The notes under the pieces are model-generated. The model was not told where the DNA came from. It ran no database searches and was given only the letters and a program-made list of their open reading frames with translations. Positions 52,334-61,068 of a stretch of DNA of 64,000 nt are shown piece by piece (the first letter of the stretch is position 1; each line of letters opens with the position of its first letter). The translations under genes and the position numbers were made by a program. The stretch is from Maridesulfovibrio zosterae DSM 11974 (lineage in GTDB: Bacteria; Desulfobacterota; Desulfovibrionia; Desulfovibrionales; Desulfovibrionaceae). The stretch lies in contig NZ_AUDC01000010.1 in assembly GCF_000425265.1 (NCBI RefSeq), forward strand, positions 248,001-312,000, given 5' to 3'.

Positions 52334-53647
52334 TTAAGCCTTCTCAGGTTCAGGTCCTTTACGGGCAAATTTTGCCAGCAGGAACAACTCTGCAGCACCC
52401 AGCAGGGTGTATAGAGAAGTCAGAGCAATAAATGAAAAGGCCACCTGACTTGTTACGATAGGCGAGACAGCATCGCTTGTCTTCATGATACCATAAACAA
52501 TCCACGGCTGGCGTCCTACTTCAGCAACAGCCCAGCCTGCCCAGGTCGCAATATAAGGCAATGGAATAGCAAGAAGCATTACCTTCAGGTATAGCTTGTT
52601 CTCAGTAAGATTTTTCCTCTTCAGCCAGCCCCAGATGCACAGAAGCGGGAAGAGAGTACCAAGTCCGACCATTAGGCGGAAAGCAAGAAAGGTAATGGTG
52701 ACTGGAGGACGGTCTTCTTTAGGCCACTCTTTGAGTCCTTTAACAGGAGCATCAAAGCTGTTGAAAGCAAGAAAACTAAGCCCACCGGGGATACCCAGAA
52801 ATTCAACAGAATTAGTTTCATTTTTCTCGTCAGGCATCTGAAGGAGATACATTGGAGCCCCATTCTCAGCTGTATCCCAGAGAGCTTCCATAGCAGCAAG
52901 CTTCTCAGGCTGCTTAACAGCAACAGTCTGAGCGTGAGAATGACCTTGAGCTGCAACAGCAATAGAAAAAATAAAAGCTGTAACAAGTCCCATTTTAAAT
53001 GACTTAGTGAAAAACTCCACTTCGTTTTTACGCAGCAGATGGTAAGCACTGATGCCCATAACAAAAAAACTGGCAACCATAAAAGCGGCAAAACCGTTAT
53101 GGAAAAACTGTCCCCATGCAAAGGAATTGGAGATTACGGCAGTAAAATCATCTAACTCAGCTCGACCGTTTCTGATAACATAACCAACGGGATTCTGCAT
53201 CCATCCATTGGCTAGAATAATCCAGACAGCTGATATATTAGATGAAATTGCTACAATCCAAATAAACATTGCATGAACTTTCGGTGAAAACTTTTTCCAG
53301 CCGAAAATCCATGCGGCAAGAAAAGTCGACTCCATAAAAAAGGCCACTGTAGCTTCAATAGCCAAAAGTGATCCAAAAATATCCCCTACATACTCAGAAT
53401 AACGGGACCAGTTCGTTCCGAACTGAAATTCAAGCGTGATACCTGTAACGATACCAAGAACAAAGTTAATGACGAATAACTTTCCCCAAAATTTGGTCAT
53501 GCGCAGGTAAATTTCTTTACCTGTGCTTGCGTACATAGTTTCCATTACGGCAACCATTACGGAAAGTCCCAGTGTGAGTGGTACGAAAATGAAGTGGAAC
53601 ATTGTTGCCATGGCGAATTGTAGCCTTGACAGCATCAGAACATCCAT
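52334..53647 (-). CDS. cydA: Cytochrome bd quinol oxidase subunit I
   Basis: Catalytic subunit of cytochrome bd (437 residues from the second ATG, 53647, 7 nt from AAGGAG; the ATG at 53650 is also possible). Haem and quinol features: His in TMFHFIFVPLTLGLSVM near 16-32, EATVAFFMESTFLAAW, the His pair in FFHNGFAAFMVAS, and the quinol-loop GWAVAEVGRQPWIVYGIMKT. A short Q-loop form. It detoxifies oxygen in anaerobes and can conserve energy. First gene of cydAB. Confidence 0.96.
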   Translation of the reverse strand: MDVLMLSRLQFAMATMFHFIFVPLTLGLSVMVAVMETMYASTGKEIYLRMTKFWGKLFVINFVLGIVTGITLEFQFGTNWSRYSEYVGDIFGSLLAIEATVAFFMESTFLAAWIFGWKKFSPKVHAMFIWIVAISSNISAVWIILANGWMQNPVGYVIRNGRAELDDFTAVISNSFAWGQFFHNGFAAFMVASFFVMGISAYHLLRKNEVEFFTKSFKMGLVTAFIFSIAVAAQGHSHAQTVAVKQPEKLAAMEALWDTAENGAPMYLLQMPDEKNETNSVEFLGIPGGLSFLAFNSFDAPVKGLKEWPKEDRPPVTITFLAFRLMVGLGTLFPLLCIWGWLKRKNLTENKLYLKVMLLAIPLPYIATWAGWAVAEVGRQPWIVYGIMKTSDAVSPIVTSQVAFSFIALTSLYTLLGAAELFLLAKFARKGPEPEKA

Positions 53648-53772
53648 CATTCCTCTCCTTGTTCAATATGTTTTCAACAAAATGTTGAATCATCGTTCAC
53701 AAATTACAATAACAACCACTCTAGGAAACTACGCAACACAGCTGCATAGCTGGGTGATACAATTGCAACCTG

Positions 53773-54471
53773 TTAACCTCTGGAAATTTTATCCAGAGCC
53801 TCCTGTGCCAACCTTCCCACTGATACTGATTGCAGTAAACAGTCTTTGTAAATATCAATAACAGTATCATTATCCTGCAAAGCTTCAAGTGCTTTGACAG
53901 ATTTTAATGATTTTAAAGCACCAAGCCCCCAACATGCAGTACCTGCAATGACCGGATCAGAGTTTTGCAGAAAGCCTATAAGATCATTCCCTGCTGGAAT
54001 AACCATTTCAGGTCTGTCCTGCGCAAGTCTTGCTACACCCCATACTGCTCCCCTGAGCAGAGTTGTGAATTCAAGATAGTTCTCTGGTTTTCCCTCTTCT
54101 GCGTGGCAATAACTCAAAAGAATTCGTCCATACTCTTCGGCCATGAGATTATTTACAGCTGTAATCTCTCCCATTGCTTCAGGTACGCCCCAGGCACATC
54201 CACCTGATTCCTCATTGAGCATCCACATTATCCGGCGCATTACTATTCGTGCTCGCGGAGCATCTTCAGTTGCTAGCTTTGAAACAACTTTACCAAAACA
54301 TGTAACACCATGCCAGCGAACGATTACAGCAGGAGCACAAAGCGATGAAAAAAGTGGAGCAATGAGAGTTTGCATTGAATGCTGATCCATGAGTTTTGAA
54401 AACTCTAAATCCCAATCATCACAAGCTAAAGCAGTCACTACTGCTTTTTTTATTTTCCGTCCTACAGCCAT
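53773..54471 (-). CDS. HEAT-like repeat protein (DVU0298-type)
   Basis: 232 residues of two-helix repeats: VRWHGVTCFGKVVSKLATED, EESGGCAWGVPEAMGEITAV, LRGAVWGVARLAQDRPEMVI and AGTACWGLGALKSLKSVKAL. The W-G pattern is like a family annotated from D. vulgaris DVU0298, as I recall. Such scaffolds bind proteins; role unknown. It sits alone between roo and cydA, with 122 bp to cydA. Confidence 0.82.
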   Translation of the reverse strand: MAVGRKIKKAVVTALACDDWDLEFSKLMDQHSMQTLIAPLFSSLCAPAVIVRWHGVTCFGKVVSKLATEDAPRARIVMRRIMWMLNEESGGCAWGVPEAMGEITAVNNLMAEEYGRILLSYCHAEEGKPENYLEFTTLLRGAVWGVARLAQDRPEMVIPAGNDLIGFLQNSDPVIAGTACWGLGALKSLKSVKALEALQDNDTVIDIYKDCLLQSVSVGRLAQEALDKISRG

Positions 54472-54639
54472 AACACGCCTCCCTTCAGCACAAGTAGTGA
54501 ATATTAGTTTTGAGGCAAAAGTTATTCATAAAAAGAACTGTTAGCGTTTTTGTAGCAACAAGTCTCTATTATTTAGAATTTAATCTAAATTTTAAATAAA
54601 TTAAACCTAAAAAAATTGTCTACATACCAGTGGTATATA

Positions 54640-54669
54640 CTGCGAGCCAGCATTCAAGCCAGCCCGCAG
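54640..54669 (-). terminator. Hairpin just after roo
   Basis: CTGCGAGCCAGC (54640-54651) pairs with GCCAGCCCGCAG (54658-54669) using some G-U pairs in the minus transcript, 9 bp past the roo stop. No T run follows, so termination is uncertain. Confidence 0.45.
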
Positions 54670-54678
54670 GGTTAAATT

Positions 54679-55884
54679 CTATTTACCGGTTTTTGCTTTC
54701 ACTGCTTTAGCAATGTCCACACCCATCTGAAAACAATCCTTAAGACTGTCATGACTTGGGCGATTTTTAGCTTTAATACCGGGCTCAATAATTTCCATTT
54801 TCATGGTCTCCAGCCATTCCGTGAGGATATTCACACACTCACCACTCCAGCCGAAAGATCCAAAACAAGCACCAATCTTACCCTGAGGACGCAGACCTTT
54901 CACATATGTGAGTGCATCAGCCATACCGGGCAGAATACCGTTGTTGTGTGTTGGAGAACCGATCACAACAGCTGCAGAATCAAAAACTTCACTCATAATA
55001 TCACTATGGTGATTTGCTTTAACAGCCATGACCTTTACGGACACACCTTCAGAAGCAATACCGGAGGCAATAGAGTTAGCCATGCGCTCAGTGGATTTCC
55101 ACATTGTATCGTAAAAAATTACTGCTTTATTTTTAGGAGTCTGGTTTGCATACTCAGTATACTTCTCCAGAACATAAGCGACATCATCGCCTCTAAAAAT
55201 AAGACCGTGGTCAGGGCAAACGGTGTCCAAATCAAGGTTAAGACCAGCAAATGTTTCAAGGGTTTTCATAACCTTTGGAGCATAAGGGGTAATGATGTTA
55301 GCAAAATACTGCTGTAACTGTTCAGAAACCAACTCTTTGCTAACTTCATCAACAAAACGTTCGCTGGAAGCAATGTTCTGACCGAATGCATCACTGGTAA
55401 AGAGCATTTTCTCTTCCGGGATGTAGGTAAACATATTATCCGGCCAATGCAGCATTCTGGTTTCGTAAAAACGCAAAGTGCGTTTACCTATAGAAACTTC
55501 TTCACCGGGCTTGATGATATGAATAGGCCAGTCTTCGCAGTCAAAAAAAGTATTAAGAGCTTTGCCCCCCATTGGAGAAACAAAGATTTTTTCAGGCTTG
55601 CAGACTTCAACCATACGGGCCAGACAACCTGCATGATCAGGTTCAAGATGGTTGACAACAATGTAATCAATTTCTTCAAGTTTAGTCAGATGGGACAAAG
55701 AACAAAGAAACTGGCTTTCAAATGATTTTGAAACAGTATCAACCAGCACCTTTTTCTCATCTTCAATGTAGAAAGCATTGTAGGTTGTGCCTTTAGATGA
55801 GTGGGCATAGCCATGAAAGTTACGACAATTCCAGTCGACTACACCAATCCAATGCACACCTTCTTTAATTTCAACAGGTCTCAC
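54679..55884 (-). CDS. roo: Rubredoxin:oxygen oxidoreductase (flavodiiron protein)
   Basis: Reduces oxygen to water, and nitric oxide in some homologues, with electrons from rubredoxin. 401 residues from GTG 55884 (AGGA 7 nt before). The diiron metallo-beta-lactamase domain has HLEPDHAGCL near 79-88 and a further ligand His in the HWPDNMFTY segment. The flavodoxin domain from about 253 has IFYDTMWKSTERMANSIASG for FMN binding and GSPTHNNGILPGM. It lies 35 bp after the rub1 terminator at 55919-55945. Confidence 0.97.
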   Translation of the reverse strand: MRPVEIKEGVHWIGVVDWNCRNFHGYAHSSKGTTYNAFYIEDEKKVLVDTVSKSFESQFLCSLSHLTKLEEIDYIVVNHLEPDHAGCLARMVEVCKPEKIFVSPMGGKALNTFFDCEDWPIHIIKPGEEVSIGKRTLRFYETRMLHWPDNMFTYIPEEKMLFTSDAFGQNIASSERFVDEVSKELVSEQLQQYFANIITPYAPKVMKTLETFAGLNLDLDTVCPDHGLIFRGDDVAYVLEKYTEYANQTPKNKAVIFYDTMWKSTERMANSIASGIASEGVSVKVMAVKANHHSDIMSEVFDSAAVVIGSPTHNNGILPGMADALTYVKGLRPQGKIGACFGSFGWSGECVNILTEWLETMKMEIIEPGIKAKNRPSHDSLKDCFQMGVDIAKAVKAKTGK

Positions 55885-55918
55885 TTTAACTTCCTAGTAT
55901 TATTTCAGTTAAGTAAAT

Positions 55919-55945
55919 AAAAGCCGGGAATTTTACCCGGCTTTT
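55919..55945 (-). terminator. Terminator or attenuator between rub and roo
   Basis: AAAAGCCGGG (55919-55928) pairs with CCCGGCTTTT (55936-55945) after the rubredoxin gene in the minus direction. It may lower read-through into roo. Confidence 0.85.
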
Positions 55946-55977
55946 ATTAAATTTATTCTTACAGCGCTTCCGAGTGA

Positions 55978-56136
55978 TTAATCTTCAGGCTCGAAATCGT
56001 CTTTTCCTGCTCCACAGACAGGACATTCCCAATCATCAGGAATATCTTCAAATTTAGTACCGGGATCAATTCCACCATCGGGGTCACCCACAGCTGGGTC
56101 ATAAACCCATCCACAAAGAGAGCATACATATTTCAT
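55978..56136 (-). CDS. rub: Rubredoxin
   Basis: Small one-iron electron carrier (52 residues, [14 protein letters not shown] start, [11 protein letters not shown] near the end), missed by longer-length filters. Both Cys-x2-Cys-Gly pairs of a classic rubredoxin are present. It is the likely electron donor to Roo and to desulfoferrodoxin/rubrerythrin. Found between the type II rubredoxin gene (27 bp upstream) and roo. Confidence 0.97.
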   Translation of the reverse strand: MKYVCSLCGWVYDPAVGDPDGGIDPGTKFEDIPDDWECPVCGAGKDDFEPED

Positions 56137-56163
56137 TTTGAATCTCCGTAAGTAATTTTAAAA

Positions 56164-56343
56164 TCAGCCAAGAGGTTTAAATGATTTTTTACTAGCTCCG
56201 CAGACCGGACATTTCCAGTCCTCAGGAAGATCAGTAAAAGCAACACCTTTAGCTATCTTACCTTTTCGATCACCCTTATCAGGATTGTAGATAAAACCAC
56301 AATTAGACACCTGACACTGATACATATCTTTAGGTTCAGCCAT
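56164..56343 (-). CDS. Rubredoxin-like protein with variant first motif
   Basis: 59 residues from ATG 56343 (AAGAG 6 nt before; a TTG at 56349 is weaker). MYQCQVSNCGFIYNP contains Cys-x4-Cys in place of Cys-x2-Cys, while the second pair CPVCGASKKSF is normal. Type II rubredoxins of this form occur in sulfate reducers. Position directly after desulfoferrodoxin gene (9 bp) suggests a role in the same pathway. Confidence 0.93.
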   Translation of the reverse strand: MAEPKDMYQCQVSNCGFIYNPDKGDRKGKIAKGVAFTDLPEDWKCPVCGASKKSFKPLG

Positions 56344-56352
56344 GGTCAACTC

Positions 56353-56736
56353 TTAAGAGGAAGCTTTCCACAAGCCATGAAGATTACAGTATTCACGGGC
56401 AACTACCGGTCCGTCAAATTTACCGTAGAATTCAGCTTCGGGAGCCATACCAGGAGCAAGCTGTTTAAAATAACGAGTGTCACCACAAGCCAGCTCAATC
56501 CACTCGATCCAATGTTTTTCTTCCATAGGGTGGGAGACTTCACCAACTTTAACTTTATATCCACCGTCAATTTTTTCAATGACAGGAACATGCTTTTCTT
56601 TAGCAGCATCAACTGTATTTTCAGTCATAAGTTTCATCGGGCTTCCACAGCAAACCAGTTCTCCGGCACCGCCATGAATAACCATAGTAATGTTACCACA
56701 AGCATCACATTTATAAACTTCATACAATTCAGCCAT
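56353..56736 (-). CDS. dfx: Desulfoferrodoxin (superoxide reductase)
   Basis: Reduces superoxide to hydrogen peroxide. The 127-residue protein has both iron centres: a rubredoxin-like N domain ([23 protein letters not shown]) and the neelaredoxin-like C domain ([15 protein letters not shown] with His ligands near 67-80, EYCNLHGLW with Cys and His near the end). Two-centre class I form. Upstream neighbour rubrerythrin is 26 bp away; the type II rubredoxin follows. Confidence 0.97.
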   Translation of the reverse strand: MAELYEVYKCDACGNITMVIHGGAGELVCCGSPMKLMTENTVDAAKEKHVPVIEKIDGGYKVKVGEVSHPMEEKHWIEWIELACGDTRYFKQLAPGMAPEAEFYGKFDGPVVAREYCNLHGLWKASS

Positions 56737-56762
56737 GTTACCCTCCGCAGAAAATTAAGTTT

Positions 56763-57338
56763 TTACCAGTTTTCACAGACCAACTGAAAATGAGCCTCTG
56801 GATGTGCACAGGCAGGACACTGTTTTGGAGCTGTATCCCCAGTATGGATATAACTGCAATTCTGACATTGCCATACTACAGGACCATCTTTTTTGAAAAC
56901 CTTACCATCATCAATATTCTTTGCAAGGGCAAGATAGCGTTTTTCATGAAATTCTTCTGCAACAGCGATGGCTTTAAAAATTGCTGCGACAGTATTAAAA
57001 CCTTCTTCTTCCGCAATTTTAGCGAACTCAGGATACATATGCTCCCACTCTTCTCTTTCACCACCGGCTGCAGCCTTAAGATTTTCAACAGTGGTTCCTA
57101 CTACGCCTGCGGGAAAGGAAGCTGAAACTTCAATTTCGCCACCTTCAAGAAGTTTAAACAAACGTTTTGCATGTTCTTTTTCCTGATTTGCAGTTTCTTC
57201 AAAAATTTTAGAAATCTGTACAAAGCCTTCTTTTTTGGCTTGAGAAGCAAAGTAAGTGTAACGGTTGCGTGCCTGTGATTCACCAGCAAACGCAGTCAAA
57301 ATGTTCTTTTCAGTACGTGAACCTTTAAGTCCGGACAT
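56763..57338 (-). CDS. rbr: Rubrerythrin
   Basis: Diiron peroxide reductase, 191 residues. The four-helix diiron domain has FAGESQARNRYTYFASQAKK near 14-33 and ETANQEKEHAKRLFKL near 47-62. The C-terminal rubredoxin domain has WQCQNCSYIHTG and CPACAHPEAHF near 155-185. Function is reduction of H2O2 produced downstream of desulfoferrodoxin. 155 bp after perR. Confidence 0.97.
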   Translation of the reverse strand: MSGLKGSRTEKNILTAFAGESQARNRYTYFASQAKKEGFVQISKIFEETANQEKEHAKRLFKLLEGGEIEVSASFPAGVVGTTVENLKAAAGGEREEWEHMYPEFAKIAEEEGFNTVAAIFKAIAVAEEFHEKRYLALAKNIDDGKVFKKDGPVVWQCQNCSYIHTGDTAPKQCPACAHPEAHFQLVCENW

Positions 57339-57470
57339 TTTCTTTCTCCTTCATAATTTTATAAATAATAGATTAAGAGTTAGTAATAAAACAAATGTAA
57401 CAAGTATCAAGATTGATGTCAGTTTTTTTATACAAAAATATCCCTTCAGACAGTTATAAACTACCCTACC

Positions 57471-57497
57471 TGACTAAAATGTTGAATTATATTTTAG
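57471..57497. promoter_or_regulatory. Inverted repeat, candidate PerR operator
   Basis: CTAAAAT-N10-ATTTTAG (arms 57474-57480 and 57491-57497) overlaps the perR stop, upstream of rbr. The outer TGACTAAAATG (57471-57481) is repeated in reverse upstream of perR (57918-57928). Confidence 0.45.
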
Positions 57498-57883
57498 TTA
57501 GAATCTTTTCTGCACTCTGGACATAAGCCAAAATACTCAACAGAACACCCTTTTACAAGATATCCACGAGATTGAGAAATATCCAGCTTAGGAGTATCTA
57601 CCTCATGCTTCACATCATCAACCTTCCCACACTCCATGCATCTTATGTGCGGATGTGGTGTAGCCATGCCGTCAAACCGGTTTTTTCCACCGGTTTCAAT
57701 CTTAAGGATAACTCCATTTGCAGCAAGCAGCTCAAGATTTCTATAAACAGTACCAAGACTGATATTAGAAATCCTTTTCCGAACCAACTCATACAGCTCG
57801 TCTGCCGTGGGATGGCAAGTAAGTCCCTTGAGCTCTTCAAGAATGAGTTCCCTTTGCTTTGATCTTCTTTGTCCTATTTTCAT
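57494..57883 (-). CDS. perR: PerR/Fur-family peroxide-responsive regulator
   Basis: Metal-dependent repressor, 129 residues from ATG 57883. A GTG at 57901 is rejected because it lies inside the predicted -10 box; AGAGGT precedes 57883. The winged helix is in RSKQRELILEELKGLTCHPT through VYRNLELLAANG. Zinc and sensor ligands appear in HPHIRCMECGKVDDV and FGLCPECRKDSN (two Cys-x2-Cys). PerR and Fur cannot be told apart by eye; the neighbours favour PerR. Heads perR-rbr-dfx-rdl-rub. Confidence 0.9.
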   Translation of the reverse strand: MKIGQRRSKQRELILEELKGLTCHPTADELYELVRKRISNISLGTVYRNLELLAANGVILKIETGGKNRFDGMATPHPHIRCMECGKVDDVKHEVDTPKLDISQSRGYLVKGCSVEYFGLCPECRKDSN

Positions 57884-57900
57884 AATGACCTCTTGATACA

Positions 57901-57929
57901 CTAGTAGTAATAGTTCTCATTTTAGTCAA
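57901..57929 (-). promoter_or_regulatory. Candidate perR promoter with operator motif
   Basis: Minus-strand TTGACT (57929-57924), 17-bp spacer, TACTAG (57906-57901), 18 nt before the ATG. TGACTAAAATG overlaps the -35 box, matching the motif between perR and rbr. Confidence 0.5.
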
Positions 57930-58084
57930 GTTGTTTGTCAAGCTGTACATATTTTTTACGCACAACTTAATAAAAATACTTAGCTAATAATTTTAAGTAA
58001 AAATACAAACACTATAGCCTTGCGATAGACTGCATTTAAAGCTATCTCAATAATAATTCGCAAATTTGCAATCTCGGAGAAATT

Positions 58085-58951
58085 TTGCCTAGTCTTAAAG
58101 CTCTCATACTGCATCCGGACGCAAGTGTCCGATCTGAAATCCGCAAATATTTAAGTGGATCAAAAATAGTGCGTGTTCTGGGCGAAACTATTTCTGCAGA
58201 TGAAGCTCTGGAACTCCATAAGGCCGTCGGATATGGAATAATATTCCTCAGCCTTGAATTTAATGAAGGTATCAGTGGAATTGAATTGGCTCAAGCATTA
58301 GGTGCAAGCAAGCATAAGCCTGGGCTCATATTTATTGCTGAAGATGAAACTAAAGCGTATCTGGCCTTCGAACTGGGAGCTATTGATTACCTCATTTGGC
58401 CCCCAAATAAAGAACGCATTAATAAAAGCATAGAGCGAATTTCACGATTTAAAAGTCATTTCAGAGAAATCCCTGAACCTTCAGACTGGAAAGAACCCGG
58501 TTCCGGGGTTGAAACAGGAGAAGAAACGCTGCAACTATCACTTGGCGAAGATGAACAGGATAAATTCCTCTCCGCTCTTAAAAGTGCATGGGATTTTTCA
58601 CAGACCCGTCAGCCGGAAATTGAAAAACTTCCGGTCAATCAGGATGGGAGAATGATTCTTATACCCTATACTCAGATTATCTTTGTTGAAGCATATGAAG
58701 ACTATTCATATGTGCATACTGCTAATCAAAAATTCCTTACATCTCATAGATTAAAATATCTTGAAGAGCGTCTCGGCCCGCATCGTTTCTTCAGAGTGCA
58801 CCGCAAATATTTGGTTAACCTTGAAATGGTAACTGAAATAGCTTCACTTCCAGGCAGTAACTTTATGCTGAGAACAGCAGGACGAACTAGAATTGAATTA
58901 CCCATCAGCAGGCGAAGAATCGGTAAACTGAAACAAATTCTCGGAATGTAA
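58085..58951 (+). CDS. LytTR-family response regulator with degenerate receiver
   Basis: 288 residues from TTG 58085 (GGAG 5 nt before). The N-terminal receiver keeps the fold (KALILHPDASVRSEI, FELGAIDYLI) but lacks the key residues: the N-terminal acidic pair is His-Pro, the phospho-Asp is Ser56 in IIFLSLEFNEG and the conserved Lys is Trp in LIWPPNKE. A polar linker (about 120-180) leads to a LytTR DNA-binding domain (FVEAYEDYSYVHTANQKFLT, FFRVHRKYLVNLEMV). No histidine kinase is nearby. Followed by the 59-residue gene and acs. Confidence 0.9.
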   Translation: MPSLKALILHPDASVRSEIRKYLSGSKIVRVLGETISADEALELHKAVGYGIIFLSLEFNEGISGIELAQALGASKHKPGLIFIAEDETKAYLAFELGAIDYLIWPPNKERINKSIERISRFKSHFREIPEPSDWKEPGSGVETGEETLQLSLGEDEQDKFLSALKSAWDFSQTRQPEIEKLPVNQDGRMILIPYTQIIFVEAYEDYSYVHTANQKFLTSHRLKYLEERLGPHRFFRVHRKYLVNLEMVTEIASLPGSNFMLRTAGRTRIELPISRRRIGKLKQILGM

Positions 58952-58953
58952 TT

Positions 58954-59133
58954 ATGCCACTTACCGAAGTCCTTGCACCGTTTGTCGAGTATGAAATGCA
59001 CTGCCTCAAGGAGGTGTGCTCTTATGGAGTTGATAAATCTGTTATAAAAGCATTCTGCTTGCTGGATAAAAAACAAATTTTTATTGAGGTAGCGTTGGTA
59101 GAAGTAAAAAATGGAGGGCTCCGTGGATCATAA
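58954..59133 (+). CDS. Small hypothetical protein
   Basis: 59-residue open frame starting 2 bp after the LytTR stop and overlapping the acs start. It reads MPLTEVLAPFVEYEMHCLKE and ends KNGGLRGS. The start has no strong ribosome site but the tight spacing suggests translational coupling. Three cysteines occur; no recognised domain. Real gene status is probable but not certain; low length limits evidence. Confidence 0.5.
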   Translation: MPLTEVLAPFVEYEMHCLKEVCSYGVDKSVIKAFCLLDKKQIFIEVALVEVKNGGLRGS

Positions 59134-60991
59134 AGAAACACTGGACAGCCTGTTGCACGAAGAAAGGGTCTTCAGACCTCTGCCGCAGATGATTATCGAA
59201 GCTGGCGTTAATCCACAGGATTTACGAGCAGCTCGTGAACTTGCGGATAACGACCTTTGCGCATACTGGGAAGAGGCAGCAGAAAAACTCGACTGGTTTA
59301 CTAAATGGGAAAAGGTACTAGATGACTCTAATGCTCCTGATTACCGATGGTTTGCAGGAGCTCGATGTAATATTGTCTACAATGCCCTTGACCGCCATAT
59401 CGAGACTGTAAATAAAAACCGCCTTGCTCTTATCTGGGAAGGCGAGCCCGGAGACTCCCGTCAGTACACCTATTACGAACTATACAGAGCCGTTAACCGG
59501 TTTGCCAATGGTTTAAAGAGACTTGGCGTTGGAAAAGGTGACCATGTAGTTCTTTATATGCCTCAGCTCCCTGAAACAGTTATATCAATGTTGGCCTGCG
59601 CCCGTATCGGGGCTGTACACTGTCTTGTTTTTTCCGGTTTTTCAGCTCGCCTGCTCCGCGAACGTGTCCGTGAACTTAACCCCAAAGTGGTAGTTACAGT
59701 AGATGGCTTTTATCGTAACGGTCAGGTTATCAGACTTAAAGAAGAAGTTGACCGTGCCCTTCTCGATACCCCTCAGGATGTACCCGAATCAGTTGTTGTA
59801 GTTCATCGGGCTAATGTTGAAGTGGACATGGATTCTGCACGAGACTGCTGGTATGAAGATCTTGTACGCCATGAACGGTCTCATGCCCCTGCAGAAATTA
59901 TGGCTGCCGATGACCCGCTATTCATATTGCATACATCGGGTACAACCGGTTCACCCAAAGGTATGATTCACTCTCACGGCGGCTATATGGTAGGGGTTCA
60001 CCGAACCTTCAAGTGGGTTTTTGATTTACGCCCTACAGATATTTTCTGGTGCTCTGCTGATCCGGGCTGGATCACCGGACACAGTTATCTGGTATACGGT
60101 CCCCTTCTAGCCGGGACCACTACCGTTATGTATGAGGGACACTCTCTTTACCCACAGGCAGACCGCATGTGGAACATTATTTCCAAGTACGGAGTCTCAA
60201 TTTTTTACACTTCCCCGACTCAGATAAGAACATTAATGCGCTTCGGACATAAGTATCCGGAACAACATGATCTTTCTACGCTACGCATTCTTGGTGCGGT
60301 GGGAGAACCGTTCAACCCTGAAGCATGGATATGGCTCTACGAAAATATCGGTAAGGGGCAGTGTCCGGTTCTCGACACATGGTGGCAGACTGAAACAGGT
60401 ATGATTATGATCAGTCCTATGCCTGTATCCGTACTCAAACCAGGATCAGTAACCAGGCCTTTACCCGGTATATATGCTGATGTAGTAGACAGAGAGGGAA
60501 ATCCCGTACCGGCAGGCAAGGGAGGTTTTCTGGTTATCAAAAAACCTTGGCCTTCCATGTTCAGCGGCGTGCTTGGTGACAATGAAGCAGTTCGCAACCA
60601 TTACTGGGGTCACATTCCCGGAATGTTCTATGCTGGAGATGTCGCCCGCAAAGACGAAGATGGATATTTCTGGATTCAGGGCCGGGCCGATGATGTTCTC
60701 AATATTTCAGGACATAGAATTGGAACGGCAGAAGTTGAAAGTGCATTGACCAGCCACCCTCACGTGGCGGAGGCAGCTGTGATCGGTGTTGCTGATAAGA
60801 TCAAGGGGCAGGTTGCCAAAGCACATGTAACTTTAAATCACGGTATAACTGAATCTGATGATCTGCATAGGGAACTGAAAGAGCACATCCGCCGTGAGCT
60901 TGGTCCTATTGTGATAGTTCGCAGCATTGAATTCTGCGATGAACTACCTAAAACATCCAGCGGCAAGATTAAAAGATCCGCTTTAAAATAA
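59111..60991 (+). CDS. acs: Acetyl-CoA synthetase
   Basis: Acetate + ATP + CoA to acetyl-CoA; 626 residues from ATG 59111. GTG 59123 has a better GGAGGG in front and would shorten it by four residues. ANL motifs: FILHTSGTTGSPKGMIHSHG near 274-293, the Acs-specific SADPGWITGHSYLVYGPLLAG near 317-337, LDTWWQTETGMIM, YFWIQGRADDVLNISGHRIG, and KTSSGKIKRSAL, with the catalytic Lys that may be acetylated. It follows the LytTR regulator and small gene. Confidence 0.95.
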   Translation: MEGSVDHKETLDSLLHEERVFRPLPQMIIEAGVNPQDLRAARELADNDLCAYWEEAAEKLDWFTKWEKVLDDSNAPDYRWFAGARCNIVYNALDRHIETVNKNRLALIWEGEPGDSRQYTYYELYRAVNRFANGLKRLGVGKGDHVVLYMPQLPETVISMLACARIGAVHCLVFSGFSARLLRERVRELNPKVVVTVDGFYRNGQVIRLKEEVDRALLDTPQDVPESVVVVHRANVEVDMDSARDCWYEDLVRHERSHAPAEIMAADDPLFILHTSGTTGSPKGMIHSHGGYMVGVHRTFKWVFDLRPTDIFWCSADPGWITGHSYLVYGPLLAGTTTVMYEGHSLYPQADRMWNIISKYGVSIFYTSPTQIRTLMRFGHKYPEQHDLSTLRILGAVGEPFNPEAWIWLYENIGKGQCPVLDTWWQTETGMIMISPMPVSVLKPGSVTRPLPGIYADVVDREGNPVPAGKGGFLVIKKPWPSMFSGVLGDNEAVRNHYWGHIPGMFYAGDVARKDEDGYFWIQGRADDVLNISGHRIGTAEVESALTSHPHVAEAAVIGVADKIKGQVAKAHVTLNHGITESDDLHRELKEHIRRELGPIVIVRSIEFCDELPKTSSGKIKRSALK

Positions 60992-61068
60992 ACCGACCTC
61001 TGCAAACGTCAAGACTTGTCTTATATTACAGGCTCGGCTAACAGAGTCCCCGCAAGGAGGTCACGTAA

